This document shows positions 33,647-43,365 of a stretch of 64,000 bases of DNA, piece by piece. Both the position numbers and the translations under genes were made by a program. The stretch spans positions 9,356,672 to 9,420,671 of the forward strand of contig NC_056001.1 in NCBI RefSeq assembly GCF_018446385.1, read 5' to 3'. Below the pieces are notes generated by a model. It was not told the origin of the DNA. It saw nothing but the letters and a program-made list of their open reading frames with translations, and did no database searches. Position 1 is the first letter of the stretch; each line of letters begins with the position of its first letter. This DNA comes from Zingiber officinale (taxonomy: Eukaryota; Streptophyta; Magnoliopsida; Zingiberales; Zingiberaceae).

Positions 33647-36274
33647 ATGAGCTCGAATAGTTGGAAGCTCGAGAACAAATGGGAGGCTTCCAGTTCCAGA
33701 GGTAGATCTGTTACTTTGCTGCTGCTAACTTTTCTTCTCCAGATCGGCACCACGCTGGGCCTCAACGGAGATGGAGAGCTGTTGCTCAAGTTCAAGTACT
33801 CCGTTCTCAGCGACCCTATGGCCGTGCTCAACGACTGGAACTTCTACGACCACACGCCGTGCTCCTGGAATGGAGTCGTATGCATGGGATTCCTGGAGGC
33901 AGCTGCTTTCAATTGGAGTCCTCCTGCGAATAGTGGCGGCGGCAGCAGCAATGTGGAGGTTTCCATGGCTTCTAGAGTCATCGCCTTGGTCCTGCCAAAC
34001 TCCCAGCTCTTGGGCCCCGTCCCCACCGAGCTCGGCCTTGTCGAGCACCTCCGCCATCTCGACCTCTCCGGCAACATGCTCAACGGTACCCTCCCGTCCA
34101 CCCTCTTTAACGCGTCCGAGCTCCGCGTGCTTTCGCTGGCCAACAATGTCATCTCCGGCGAGCTCCCGGACTTCGACGAGCGCACCGCCAACAGCAGCCT
34201 CCAGGTGCTCAACCTCTCCGACAACGCGCTGACCGGAAGGTTGCCGTCGAACTTCTCGCGGCTTCCGAACCTCGCCGTCGCCTCCCTCTCCAACAACTAC
34301 CTCTGCGGAGAGCTCCCAGTCGGCGGGTTCAAACGGTTGCAGTACTTGGATCTCAGCTCAAACCTCATCTACGGCTCCCTGCCGACGGAACTCGGCGGGG
34401 GAAGGCTCCGTTACTTGAACCTGTCTTACAACCGACTTACTGGCGCCATCCCGCAGGAGCTAGGGGCAAGAATTCCGGCGAATGCTACGGTGGATCTCTC
34501 GTTCAACAATCTCACGGGAGCGATACCACAGGGCGGTGCTTTTGGCGCCGAGAAGCCGATGGCTTTTGCTGGAAACCCGAACCTCTGTGGGAGACCGCTC
34601 AGGAACCCGTGCACCATCCCTTCGTCTCTCTCCACCGCTCCTCCCAATTCCTCCAACGTGGTCCTGCAGCCGCCCAAGTCTCCGCCGGCATTTGCCGCAT
34701 TCCCCAAGAATCCGGATGGAAGCACTCCAGATGCGGCCGAGCAGAACAACGCCAGCCGAGGATCGCTTCGACCGGTGGCAGTTATCCTGATCACGGTGGG
34801 TGACTTGGCCGGCATTGCGATCCTTTTCGGAGTGTTCTTGTACGTATACCATGTGAAGAGGACGAAGAGGCAAAATCAGCAAGAAGAACGGCAACAGCAG
34901 AAAGAAATTGGAAGCAACGGGTTAAAGAAAGAACGCCCCCCTCCGCCTCCAGCGGCCGCAGCAACAGCGGCAGTCACTAGTGAGACCAGAGTGATCAGAT
35001 CGCTATCTTGTTGTTTGAGGAAGAAAAGTGACCACGGAGACGACACTGAGGAGACGTCAGAGACGTCGGAGTCTTCGGATACGGATGCGGAAGAGGATGA
35101 AGAATCGTCCAAGGGTGCGAAGGAGGGGGAAGACGGCAAATCCAACCATCCGCAGCTAAAGCAACAACATGCAGAGGCTACTCTTGTCATCGTCGACGGC
35201 GAGACGAACCTTGAAATAGAAACTCTACTCAAGGCCTCGGCTTACATCCTCGGCGCAAGCACGTCGAGCATCGTCTACAAGGCGGTACTCGCCAACGGCA
35301 CCGCCTTGGCTGTGCGCCGGATCGGGGAGAGCAGCGTCATCAACAAGTTCAAGGAATTCGATGCCCAGGTCCGCGGGATCGCCAAAATTCGGCATCCAAA
35401 TCTCCTCCGCCTCCGGGGATTCTACTGGGGCTCCGACGAGAAGCTTCTCATCCACGACTACGCAACCAATGGCAGCCTCGCCAATATCTCATTTAGCAGT
35501 ACGCGCCTTTCTCTGTTTTCCTCCCCTTGAATTTGTAGATCCGAAATCAAGCCCTCAAAATGTTTTCACAAACTCTTCTTTGCAGAAAAGCTCGGATCGT
35601 CGCCTTTACATCTGAGCTGGGAAATGCGCCTCCGGATTGCTAGAGGCGTGGCGAGGGGCCTCGCGTATCTCCACGAAAAGAAGACCTTGCACGGCAATGT
35701 CAAACCAAGCAACATTCTACTGGATTGCGACATGGAGGCCAAGATCGGAGATTTTGGCCTCGACCGAGTGATGGCCGGCGCCGGCCCATCAGCACGGCAG
35801 TTCGGGAGCAAACGCTCCATGCACTCCTCGATCAGCTTGCCGGATCTATCGTCGGCTACCGGAGCCAGCCCATTGGGCGGCTGCGCCTCGGCTCCGGGAT
35901 TCGCCCCGCCGCCATACCAGGCGCCGGAGTCGCTAAAGAGCCTGAAACCCAACGCGAAGTGGGACGTGTACGCATTCGGAAGGGTGTTTCTGGAGCTGAT
36001 CGCCGGGCGGGTGTTCTCGGACCTGGAGCTCTGCCGCTGGAACGCAGGCTTCGTGGTGGAGGAACGGAACCGGGTGGTGAGGATGGCGGATGCCGCCATA
36101 CGAGGCGAGGTAGAGGGCAAGGAGGACACATTGTTAGGCTGCTTCAAGCTAGGATTCGCTTGCTGCGCGATGGCGCCGCAGAGGAGGCCTTCAATGAAGG
36201 ACGTAGTGCAGGCGTTGGAAAATTTGAGCTCCAGCTCTTGTTCTTATTCTTCTTCTTCTACTACTACTACTTGA
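33647..36274 (+). CDS. LRR receptor-like protein with inactive kinase domain
   Basis: Two exons, 33647-35498 and 35586-36274, are joined across an 87-base GT-AG intron in phase 1 to give about 846 residues. An upstream in-frame ATG at 33587 would add 20. In order: signal peptide (SVTLLLLTFLLQIG), LRRNT with the WN..D..PCSWNGVVC motif, about seven leucine-rich repeats, an extracellular Pro-rich stalk, one membrane helix near residues 376-398 (PVAVILITVGDLAGIAILFG) and a basic, then acidic Ser/Glu-rich juxtamembrane region. The kinase-like domain runs from about 526. The kinase is degenerate: GASTSS replaces the Gly loop, the VAIK lysine is Arg (AVRR), and the catalytic HRD is HGN (HGNVKPSNILL, about 652), though DFG is kept. 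It resembles Arabidopsis At4g37250/At2g23300 (family knowledge). It likely signals through partner kinases at the plasma membrane. Confidence 0.93.
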
Positions 36275-36540
36275 CTTCATCGAACTCTGTTGTTTTCTGT
36301 AGAATTGATAGCAAATGGAATCAGTGACGTGCCTTCGACTTTCGATTCATTAATCTTTTGTTTTTTTTTTTTTACAATTCTCAAGCGGTTTGCCTGATCT
36401 TGTTTCGCTTCTCACAAGTTCACTGAGTTGAAGCCACAACCAAGAACCGATATGGCTTAAACTTCAGACACAAAAATTAAGATAGAGCTCATTCCAAATG
36501 AAACAGATGGCTTAATTAGAACGAATGTTGCAATTAATCA
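36275..36540. other. Convergent intergenic spacer with 3' ends
   Basis: This 266-base spacer lies between the receptor gene and the minus-strand small peptide gene, so it holds both 3' untranslated regions. A run of T lies at 36359-36373. No separate feature was seen. Confidence 0.5.
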
Positions 36541-36780
36541 TTAATGGCCCAACACGACTAGTTCTTGGTTGAACTCGAAGCTCTCGTCCGCGTCTTCATC
36601 AGTGGCAGCCTCCGTCACGATGACGGCTGACGACGCCACCCCTTGGCTCTCCTGTGCGGCGGCCTCGAGGGTCGTCCTCGTCGGCAACGGGCGGGCATCC
36701 GCAAGCAAGATGCTCGATTCCGTGAAGGCCATGCAGACGAGCAGAGCGAGGACGACCACCACTCTGAGGGAGGCGGCCAT
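36541..36780 (-). CDS. Small secreted-peptide-like protein (79 aa)
   Basis: I chose the ATG at 36780 because of its context (GGCAATGGCC) and because a hydrophobic signal sequence follows at once (SLRVVVVLALLVCMAF). An in-frame ATG at 36810 would add ten residues ahead of that signal and is less likely. After the signal come ARPLPTRTTLEAAAQES, a Val/Ala/Ser part, and an acidic C-terminus DEDADESFEFNQELVVLGH. There are no cysteines after the signal. Length, signal and lack of other domains fit a secreted peptide-hormone precursor, but I recognise no known family motif (not CLE, PSK, IDA or a clear CEP). A TATA-like sequence sits about 95 bases upstream. It is GC-rich like the neighbouring receptor gene and unlike the surrounding transposons. 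Confidence 0.65.
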   Translation of the reverse strand: MAASLRVVVVLALLVCMAFTESSILLADARPLPTRTTLEAAAQESQGVASSAVIVTEAATDEDADESFEFNQELVVLGH

Positions 36781-36870
36781 TGCCGACGTACGGACGTCGA
36801 CTTCGCTCACTGGAATTCTTAATTAAGAGCTAGCCGGGGAAGGGACGAGGAGCGAAGGGAAGGGGTGGAG

Positions 36871-36880
36871 GATATTTAAA
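36871..36880 (-). promoter_or_regulatory. Putative TATA box of the small peptide gene
   Basis: On the minus strand TTTAAATATC lies about 95 bases before the chosen ATG. A pyrimidine-rich leader lies between them, as often seen in plant promoters. This supports transcription of the 79-residue frame. Confidence 0.5.
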
Positions 36881-36884
36881 AGGG

Positions 36885-37480
36885 AGGGTTATTGAAGACG
36901 AACGGTCCAGCGGTTTTTTGTTCCTTGTTTAGGGAGGGAGCTCATTGAACGGCCGAAATTCACCTCTTGACCATTTCTCGATGAGTTTAATCCATTCAAA
37001 CCAATAAATTAAAAATTATTTTAAAATATAACATTGGAAAGATTGATTCTATGCTTGCAAAATCTAAAGAATCTCAACACAAACTATTGTTCTGCAGTTA
37101 TCCAGCATGGTCGACAAACCTTTCTTTACATTAGTTCGCATGAACAAGACAATAAAATGTATATGCTTATTTCAAAGCCATTGCAGAGTGGATCACACAA
37201 TCGTGTAACATAAAGGAGTTGAGCTGAGTGGTGAAGTATTTAAGTTTATTTTATATAGTAATCAAATCGAATTGATTTTAAAATAAACTAAGTTTTTAAA
37301 ATAATTGTTCAAGTTTAATTTGATTTATTTTTTATAAGCTTGAATTTGTTTGAAATATAAATTGAGCTTGGTTCATTTAGATGTTATCGAACTCTCAATT
37401 CAACCTTAGCTTGAGCTTGGTTCGTTTAGATATTATCGAACTCTCAATTAAAACTTGTTCGATTGTTTGAAACTTTTAGT
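36885..37480. other. Intergenic DNA with a short tandem repeat
   Basis: AT-rich sequence flanks the outer Copia. A direct duplication of gagcttggttcrtttagat and attatcgaactctcaattmaa occurs at about 37361-37402 and 37412-37452. No gene seen. Confidence 0.55.
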
Positions 37481-37727
37481 TGTTTGTATTAGAGAATAAT
37501 TATTATTAGTAAATATTTATTTGTTTCCTAATTATTAGAGAATAATTATTATTAGTAAATATTTATTTGTTTTCTAATTATTAGAGAATAAGTATTATTA
37601 GAAAATACTTATTTATTTTCTAGTATTTTATATATTTTTCTATTTTATATGTTTTCCTATTTTTCACTTGTAATGATATTTATATACCAAATATTATCAT
37701 TAATAAAGTTCATGAATTCTATCGTCA
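37481..37727 (+). repeat. 5' LTR of outer Copia
   Basis: It starts tgtttgtatt and ends attctatcgtca. It contains three tandem ~49-base repeats (attagagaataattattatt...). The last ~95 bases match the 3' LTR at 48638-48741 closely, including ttttcacttgtaatgatatt and attatcattaataaagt. Confidence 0.85.
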
Positions 37728-37837
37728 ATATGGTATTAGAGCGTTAAGCTTAACAACAATCATTTTTTTTTCTTTTCTCCATAATATCCACCAGCCGCTT
37801 TCTACAATGGCTGCCGTCGACGACATGACTCACCGAC

Positions 37838-38565
37838 TGATCCTGTCCGAGTCGCTGAATCGACGGACGCTGGGCACGTGGCGCTCTCCTCTATTTCCGA
37901 CCAGCTGCACAGACCTCCGGCGAACCTGCAAAGAAGTCGGGCCGGGGAGGGGTCCCCGACGACGACCCTCCGACGCTCAAGTCAGGCAAGAAGAAGACGA
38001 TGAAATAGCTCCGAAGATCAGAGTTTTCATACCTCCGGCGAAGTCTGCGGGCTCTTATATAGAGCTCTGAGGAGGCTGATGCACATACACCGAGGCACAC
38101 ACGTGTCCTCAGCCCATACCCAGTATGGGCTTGTCAGAGGAGCTTGCGACCCTTTCATCGCTACAACCGAGCACGTCTGACGGGACAGATAATCTTCGAT
38201 GAGATAGCATAATCTTCGTCTTGTCATTCTAGCCCTTCGCTTCCGCATCGAAGCGATGCCGCTAGCCCCATCACGTCCGACCGACTAAGGTATACGTCCG
38301 CTCGGGGTATTCCCGGTCAGTGCTGGACTGTTCGCAGTGTTGATACTTTATTCCTTCGAGCGGCCATCCGCCGCACTACTATACTTGTTCATCATGAGCG
38401 CTGAACCCGACTTCCCGCCGGGGTGTATTGCTTCCGCTCGGAAGCTTCAGCTGGTCGTCACCATCATTATCCGCTCGGCCAAGCTTCTGGTTGGCCTTTT
38501 ACCTTTCGACCTCCACGTGGCGTTGACTCTGCTAAATGGGGACTTCCATTCTTACTGCCGGATCA
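37838..38565 (-). repeat. Gypsy derivative LTR (3' LTR on the minus strand)
   Basis: It matches 41270-42022 across nearly its whole length, with small deletions, often losing gctcgg-type words (for example ccgccgcac versus ccgctcggcac). The element's interior begins at 38566. Confidence 0.88.
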
Positions 38566-38804
38566 CTTGCCTCCCCTTCAAGTCTAGTCGAAGGAGGCGA
38601 TTAGTCCGACTGACTGGACTATTGTTTCGCCGAACGACTCTTCCAGGAAATCATTATCCGCTCGGCCGATGAGGCGGTAATTACGGCCTCCGTCAATGCC
38701 ATCGTCCCTCCTTTCTTGTGCTCGAACGGGGATTTCTGTCGAAGTATTTTTGATAAGCGAGTCGAACGGCCATACGTTGCCTTATCCTCCCGCTCGGACG
38801 TTTA

Positions 38805-39575
38805 TAGACGCCGGCTCGTCTCTCGATCTTTAACGACGGAGCTCGTCGGCGCGGATATTTATAGCCGGTCGGCGCGGCTCTCGATCTTTAACGACGGAGC
38901 TCGTCGGCGCGGATATTTATAGCCAGTCGGCGCGGCTCTCGATCTTTAACGACGGAGCTCGTCGGCGCGGATATTTATAGCCGGTCGGCTCTCGATCTTT
39001 AACGACGGAGCTCGTCGGCGGATATTTATAGCGGTCGCGGCTCTCGATCTTTAACGACGGAGCTCGTCGCGGATATTTATAGCCGGGCTCTCGATCTTTA
39101 ACGACGGAGCTCGTCGGCGGATATAGCTAGTCGGCGCGGCTCTCGATCTTTAACGACGGAGCTCGTCGGCGTGGATATTTATAGCCGGTCGGCGCACTCG
39201 ATCTTTAACGACGGAGCTCGTCGGCGCGGATATTTAGAGCCGGTCGGCGCGACTCTCGATTTTTAAGGACGGAGCTCGTCGCCCCGGATCTTTATAGCCA
39301 GTCGGCGCGGCTCTCGATCTTTAACGACGGAGCTCGTCGGCGCGGATATTTATAGCCGGTCGGCGCGGCTCTCGATCTTTAACGACGGAGCTCGTCGGCG
39401 CGGATATTTATAGCCGGTCGGCGCGGCTCTCGATCTTTAACGACGGAGCTCGTCGGCGCGGATATTTATAGCCGGTCGGCGCGACTCTCGATTTTTAACG
39501 TCTGAGCTCGACGGCGCGGATATTTATAGCCGGTCGGCGCGGCTCTCGATCTTTAACGACGGAGCTCGTCGGGCT
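38805..39575. repeat. Tandem array of ~58 bp units
   Basis: About 13 units contain ctcgatctttaacgacggag, ctcgtcggcgcggatattta and tagccggtcggcgcggct. Several units carry small deletions that remove one or a few bases of ggcgc words. The array fills the interior of the Gypsy derivative and encodes nothing recognisable. Confidence 0.92.
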
Positions 39576-39599
39576 TTTAAGCCTAATTTGGACAACGTT

Positions 39600-40850
39600 T
39601 ACCTGGCCGAACGGCACAGGGTCTTCGGAATTGAGCCTTTGGCTCGTACAATATACCTCCGGCTGAGCAGCTCGGGGCCTTCGTCGTCGAGCGCTTGGCT
39701 CAGATAATTTACCTCCGGCCGAGCGGCACGGGGCCTTCAGATACTATACCTCCGGCTGAGCAGCTCGGGGCCTTCGTCGTCGAGCGCTTGGCTCGGATAA
39801 TTTACCTCCGGCCGAGCGGCACGGGGCCTTCGGATACTATACCTCCGGCTGAGTAGCTCGGGGCCTTCGTAGTCGAGCGCTTGGCTCGGATAATTTTCCT
39901 CCGGCCGAGCGGCACGGGGCCTTCGGATACTATACCTCCGGCTGAGCAGCTCGGGGCCTTCGTAGTCGAGCGCTTGGCTCGGATAATTTACCTCCGGCCG
40001 AGCGGCACGGGGCCTTCGATCCTCGAGTGTGCGGCTCGTACAATATACCTCCGGCTGAACGGTCCGGGGCCTTCGATCCTCGAGCCTTTGGCTCGGCTTC
40101 TATACTCCCGGCCGAGTGGCACGGGATTTATCCCATCGAGCCTTTGGCTCAGTTAATATACTCCCGGCCGAGCGGCACGGGGTCTTTCCATCGAGCTAGG
40201 GGCTCGGGTAATATATTCCCCGACCGAACGGCACGGGGTCTTCCCATCGAGCCTCGGGCTCGACTAACATACTCCCGGCCGAGCGGCACGGGCTTCCCAT
40301 CGAGCCTTTGGCTCGGTTTATTTACTCCCGGCCGAGCGGCACGGGATTTATCCCATTGAGCCTTTGGCTCGGCTAATACACTCCCGGCCGAGCGGCATGG
40401 GGTTTTCCTATCGAGCTCGGGGCTCGGCTAACATACTCCCGGCCGAGCGGCACGGGCTTCCCATCGAGCCTTGGGCTCGGTTTATTTACTCTCGGCCGAG
40501 CAGCACGGGATTTATCCCATTGAGCCTTTGGCTCGGCTAATAAACTCTCGGTTGAGCGACACGGGGTTTTCCTATCGAGCTCGGGGCTCGGCTAACATAC
40601 TCCCGGCCGAGCGGCACGGGCTTCCAATCGAGCCTTGAGCTCGGTTTATTTACTCCCGGCCGAGCGGCACGGGATTTATCCCATCGAGCCTTGAGCTCGG
40701 TTTATTTACTCTCGGCCGAGCGGCACGGGATTTATCCCATCGAGCCTTTGGCTCGGCTAATACACTCCCGGCCGAGCGGCACGAGATTTATCCCATCGAG
40801 CCTTTGGCTCGGCTAATACACTCCCGGCCTAGCGGCACGGGAGTGTTTAC
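39600..40850. repeat. Second tandem array, ~60-70 bp units
   Basis: Some twenty units of ccggccgagcggcacggg, followed by ttatcccatcgagcctttgg and ctcggctaatacactc, with variants. The first seven or so units use a different linker (gccttcggatactatacctc). The open frames at 39881 and 40027 are just translations of the repeat. The array differs in sequence from the adjacent 58-bp array but shares the gctcgg vocabulary of the LTRs. Confidence 0.9.
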
Positions 40851-40984
40851 TCAAGAAACTACAAATTTATGAGCAACAGAAATAATTGAAGAACTGATCT
40901 GCCGACCAGCAGGGGATCTGACCCAATTTCTTGACTCCCGAATACCCGTGGAGTGAGAAGAATATATATACTTGTCGAAACTCA

Positions 40985-41197
40985 TCAAGGCTTCCTCGTC
41001 GGACCGATATCGGGGCAGGCGTTGCTCCCACTTGAATTCCGGTCGGACCCCCATTTTGCCCCCATTTCGCCTGTTGCTCCGGTCGGTCCGCTCAGTTGTG
41101 CTATCCGCTCAGTTTGAGCCTTCTGTTTTTGTTGCTCCACGAGCTTAGCTGCTCTTGCCTCAATTAGAGCGTCGGGCCTCTCCTGGGAGAGCATCAC
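40985..41197 (-). pseudogene. Tat-like Gypsy gag N-terminal fragment
   Basis: The minus strand from 41197 reads MMLSQERPDALIEARAAKLV followed by EQQKQKAQTERIAQL, like the start of Tat-lineage gag proteins (MTLSQ..., EARAA...). After about 70 residues the frame ends and the tandem arrays begin. It sits 50 bases downstream of the primer region, as expected for gag. Confidence 0.7.
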
Positions 41198-41269
41198 GGT
41201 GTGAGGTCATCCAGCCTCGTCCATCTATTCCGCTCGGATACAAGCGCGTTCCCACAGACGGCGCCAATT

Positions 41270-42022
41270 TGATCCTGTCCGAGTCGCTGAATCGACGGAC
41301 GCTGGGCACGTGGCGCTCTCCTCTATCTCCGACCAGCTGCACAGACCTCCGGCGAACCTGCACAGAAGTCGGGCCGGGGAGGGGTCCCCGGCGACGACCC
41401 TCCGACGCTCAAGTCAGGCAAGAAGAAGACGATGAAATAGCTCCGAAGATCAGAGTTTTCATACCTCCGGCGAAGTCTGCGGGCTCTTATATAGAGCTCT
41501 GAGGAGGCTGATGCACATACACCGAGGCACACACGTGTCCTCAGCCCATACCCAGTATGGGCTTGTCAGAGGAGCTTGCCTGACCCCTTACTGCTACAGT
41601 CCGAGCACGTCTCTGATGGGACAGCATAATCTTCTGATGAGATAGCATAATCTTCTGTCTTGTCATTCTAGCCCTTCTGTTTCCGTACCGAGCGGCATGC
41701 CGCTCGGCAGTCCCATCACGTCCGACCGGAATAAGGTATATGTCCGTTCGGGGTATTCCTGGTCATGTGCTCTGGACTGTTCGCAGTGTTGATACTTTAT
41801 TCCTTCGGCCGAGCGGGCCATCCGCTCGGCACTACTATACTGTTCATCATGAGCGTCGGAACCCCGACTTCCCGTCGGGGTGTATTGCTTCCGCTCGGAA
41901 GCTTCAGCTGGTCGTCACCATCATTATCCGCTCGGCCAAGCTTCTGGTTGGCCTTTTACCTTTCGACCTCCACGTGGCGTTGACTCTGCTAAATGGGGAC
42001 TCCCATTCTTACTGCCGGATCA
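41270..42022 (-). repeat. Gypsy derivative LTR (5' LTR on the minus strand)
   Basis: 753 bases, the better-preserved copy, bounded by the primer region at 41249-41267 and the CCGAC duplication at 42023-42027. Confidence 0.9.
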
Positions 42023-42796
42023 CCGACTATCTCTCACAAGTACTCCTGATTCACCTTCCGTCTTGGTGCTTTTCAACGTTAATACTCAGGCACGGTTGAA
42101 ATTCACCACCTCTAATTACTCTGCCTGACGCTTGCAGTTCACATCTATCTTATCCGGATATGACTTATTGGGCTTTGTTGATGGCTCACGTCCCTGCCCC
42201 CTGCGCAGATAATGCCTACAGACGCCACGCTCCCTCAGGTAAATCCTGATCATATTCTCTGACTTCGTTAGGATCAACTTCTCCTCAACACTATTATAGG
42301 TTCGATGTCTCCTACTCTTGGGCAGTTTATTTTTTCATTAACTTCATCTAGAGACGCATGACAGATGCTGGAGAGAACTGTTGGAACCCCAAGGTGTTTT
42401 GATGTGATCAAACAAGCTAAGTTAGGTCCTGCGTTTGTTTAACCCTTGTGTCTAAGTGTGCAGGAGCTTAGGAACACAAGAAGTCGAGCGGAAGACGCGG
42501 CTAGCGAGAAGGACGGCACGGGAGAGAGCCGACGGGCTCGGTGCGTCTGAGGGACGAGGTGTCCGCGGAAGAGTACACTGGTGGACGAGAAGAGCGTGCG
42601 CGACGCTCGAGGGACGAGAAACCGGGAAGGAAGGCTGCTCGAGGAGAAGGCCGGAACATGGGGTCGGGTGAGCCCTATTCCGGAAGGCCGAGATCACCCA
42701 AGCTAATGGAGCCGGAGCGAACAGACCCGGACCGAAACGAGCTAAACCGGAGTAGTAGAATCGGACCACAAAAAGTCAACAAAGTTGACTTAAGGG

Positions 42797-42975
42797 GTCC
42801 GGGCGCCCGGAATCATTCCGGGCGCCCCAGGCACTATTGAGGGTCCGGGCGCCCGGAACGCCTCCGGGCGCCCGGAGCTGACTTTTGACCAGGATCGCGT
42901 CAAACGCGATCTGATCGTTGGGGATAGAATTTTATCCCCTCCAGGGCGCCTGGAACTCCTTCCAGGCGCCCGGAC
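42797..42975. repeat. Array of CCGGGCGCCCGG palindromes upstream of the TATA box
   Basis: The 12-base palindrome ccgggcgcccgg occurs intact at about 42799, 42844 and 42863, with close variants (ccgggcgcccc, ccagggcgcctgg, ccaggcgcccgg) in between and after. Between them lies ggggatagaattttatcccc, another self-complementary segment. The array ends next to the TATA palindrome. Confidence 0.88.
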
Positions 42976-42999
42976 CAGTACTATAAATATAGTACTGGT
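42974..42999 (+). promoter_or_regulatory. LTR promoter: TATA box in a perfect inverted repeat
   Basis: accagtactata, then aa, then tatagtactggt forms a perfect 12-bp inverted repeat whose centre is TATAAATA (42982-42989). Position in the LTR and spacing to downstream sequence fit the core promoter of the element. The same 26 bases are kept in the 3' LTR (46286-46311). Confidence 0.8.
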
Positions 43000-43365
43000 C
43001 TGCACATTCAGTTCAACTCACTTGTAATCAATTATTTCTGTGCTTTCAGTTGTGTTCTTTTCATTTGTGCTGTCAACGTTGTAAAGAGGCTTCTCCGCCT
43101 AGAGGAGATCATAGTGCGCTTACTTTCCTTGGATTAGCAATCCTCTGATTGCAAACCAAGTAAATCTCTGGTGTATGATTTCTTTACTTAGTCTCTCCTT
43201 TTTATTACAAGTGTTTATGTTATATAGTTGAAATCCGAGAAAGGTTTGAGTTTAATTTTGTAGGGCAATTCACCCCTCCCCTCTTGCCGGCCTCCAAAGG
43301 GACCAACAAGTGGTATCAGAGCAAGGCACGCTTCAGGAGGACTAACCGCCGATCGAAGCAACAAG

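Larger units (their letters stand above)
37833..42027 (-). mobile_element. Tat-like Gypsy derivative without pol, reverse orientation
   Basis: LTRs at 37838-38565 and 41270-42022 both start tgatcctgtccgag and end gccggatca. They are flanked by a 5-bp duplication CCGAC (37833-37837 and 42023-42027). On the minus strand the right LTR is 5': it is followed by TTGGCGCCGTCTGTGGGAA (41267-41249), the primer region typical of Tat/Athila-type Gypsy elements, and then a gag N-terminus. Instead of pol the interior holds two large tandem arrays. This is a large-deletion derivative that depends on helper proteins. Confidence 0.88.
42379..43308 (+). repeat. 5' LTR of family B element
   Basis: The order is: start region shared with 25938 and 57710; a GC-rich part; an array of ccgggcgcccgg palindromes (42797-42975); a TATA box inside a 12-bp inverted repeat (42974-42999); the ttctccgcc phrase; and the CA end at 43308. 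Confidence 0.95.

Noticed and set aside
33725..34894. Long antisense and alternative-frame open frames over the receptor gene (also 35566-36327)
   Set aside because: They are shadows of GC-rich coding sequence; the sense frame has a complete domain order with matching splice sites.
39881..40359. Open frames with RPSGTG repeats
   Set aside because: They are translations of the 60-70 bp tandem array and shift frame with unit length changes.
42452..42840. Open frames of 71-105 codons on both strands in the family B LTR (also 45786-46100)
   Set aside because: They lie in LTR sequence, differ between the two LTR copies in length, and have no domain.
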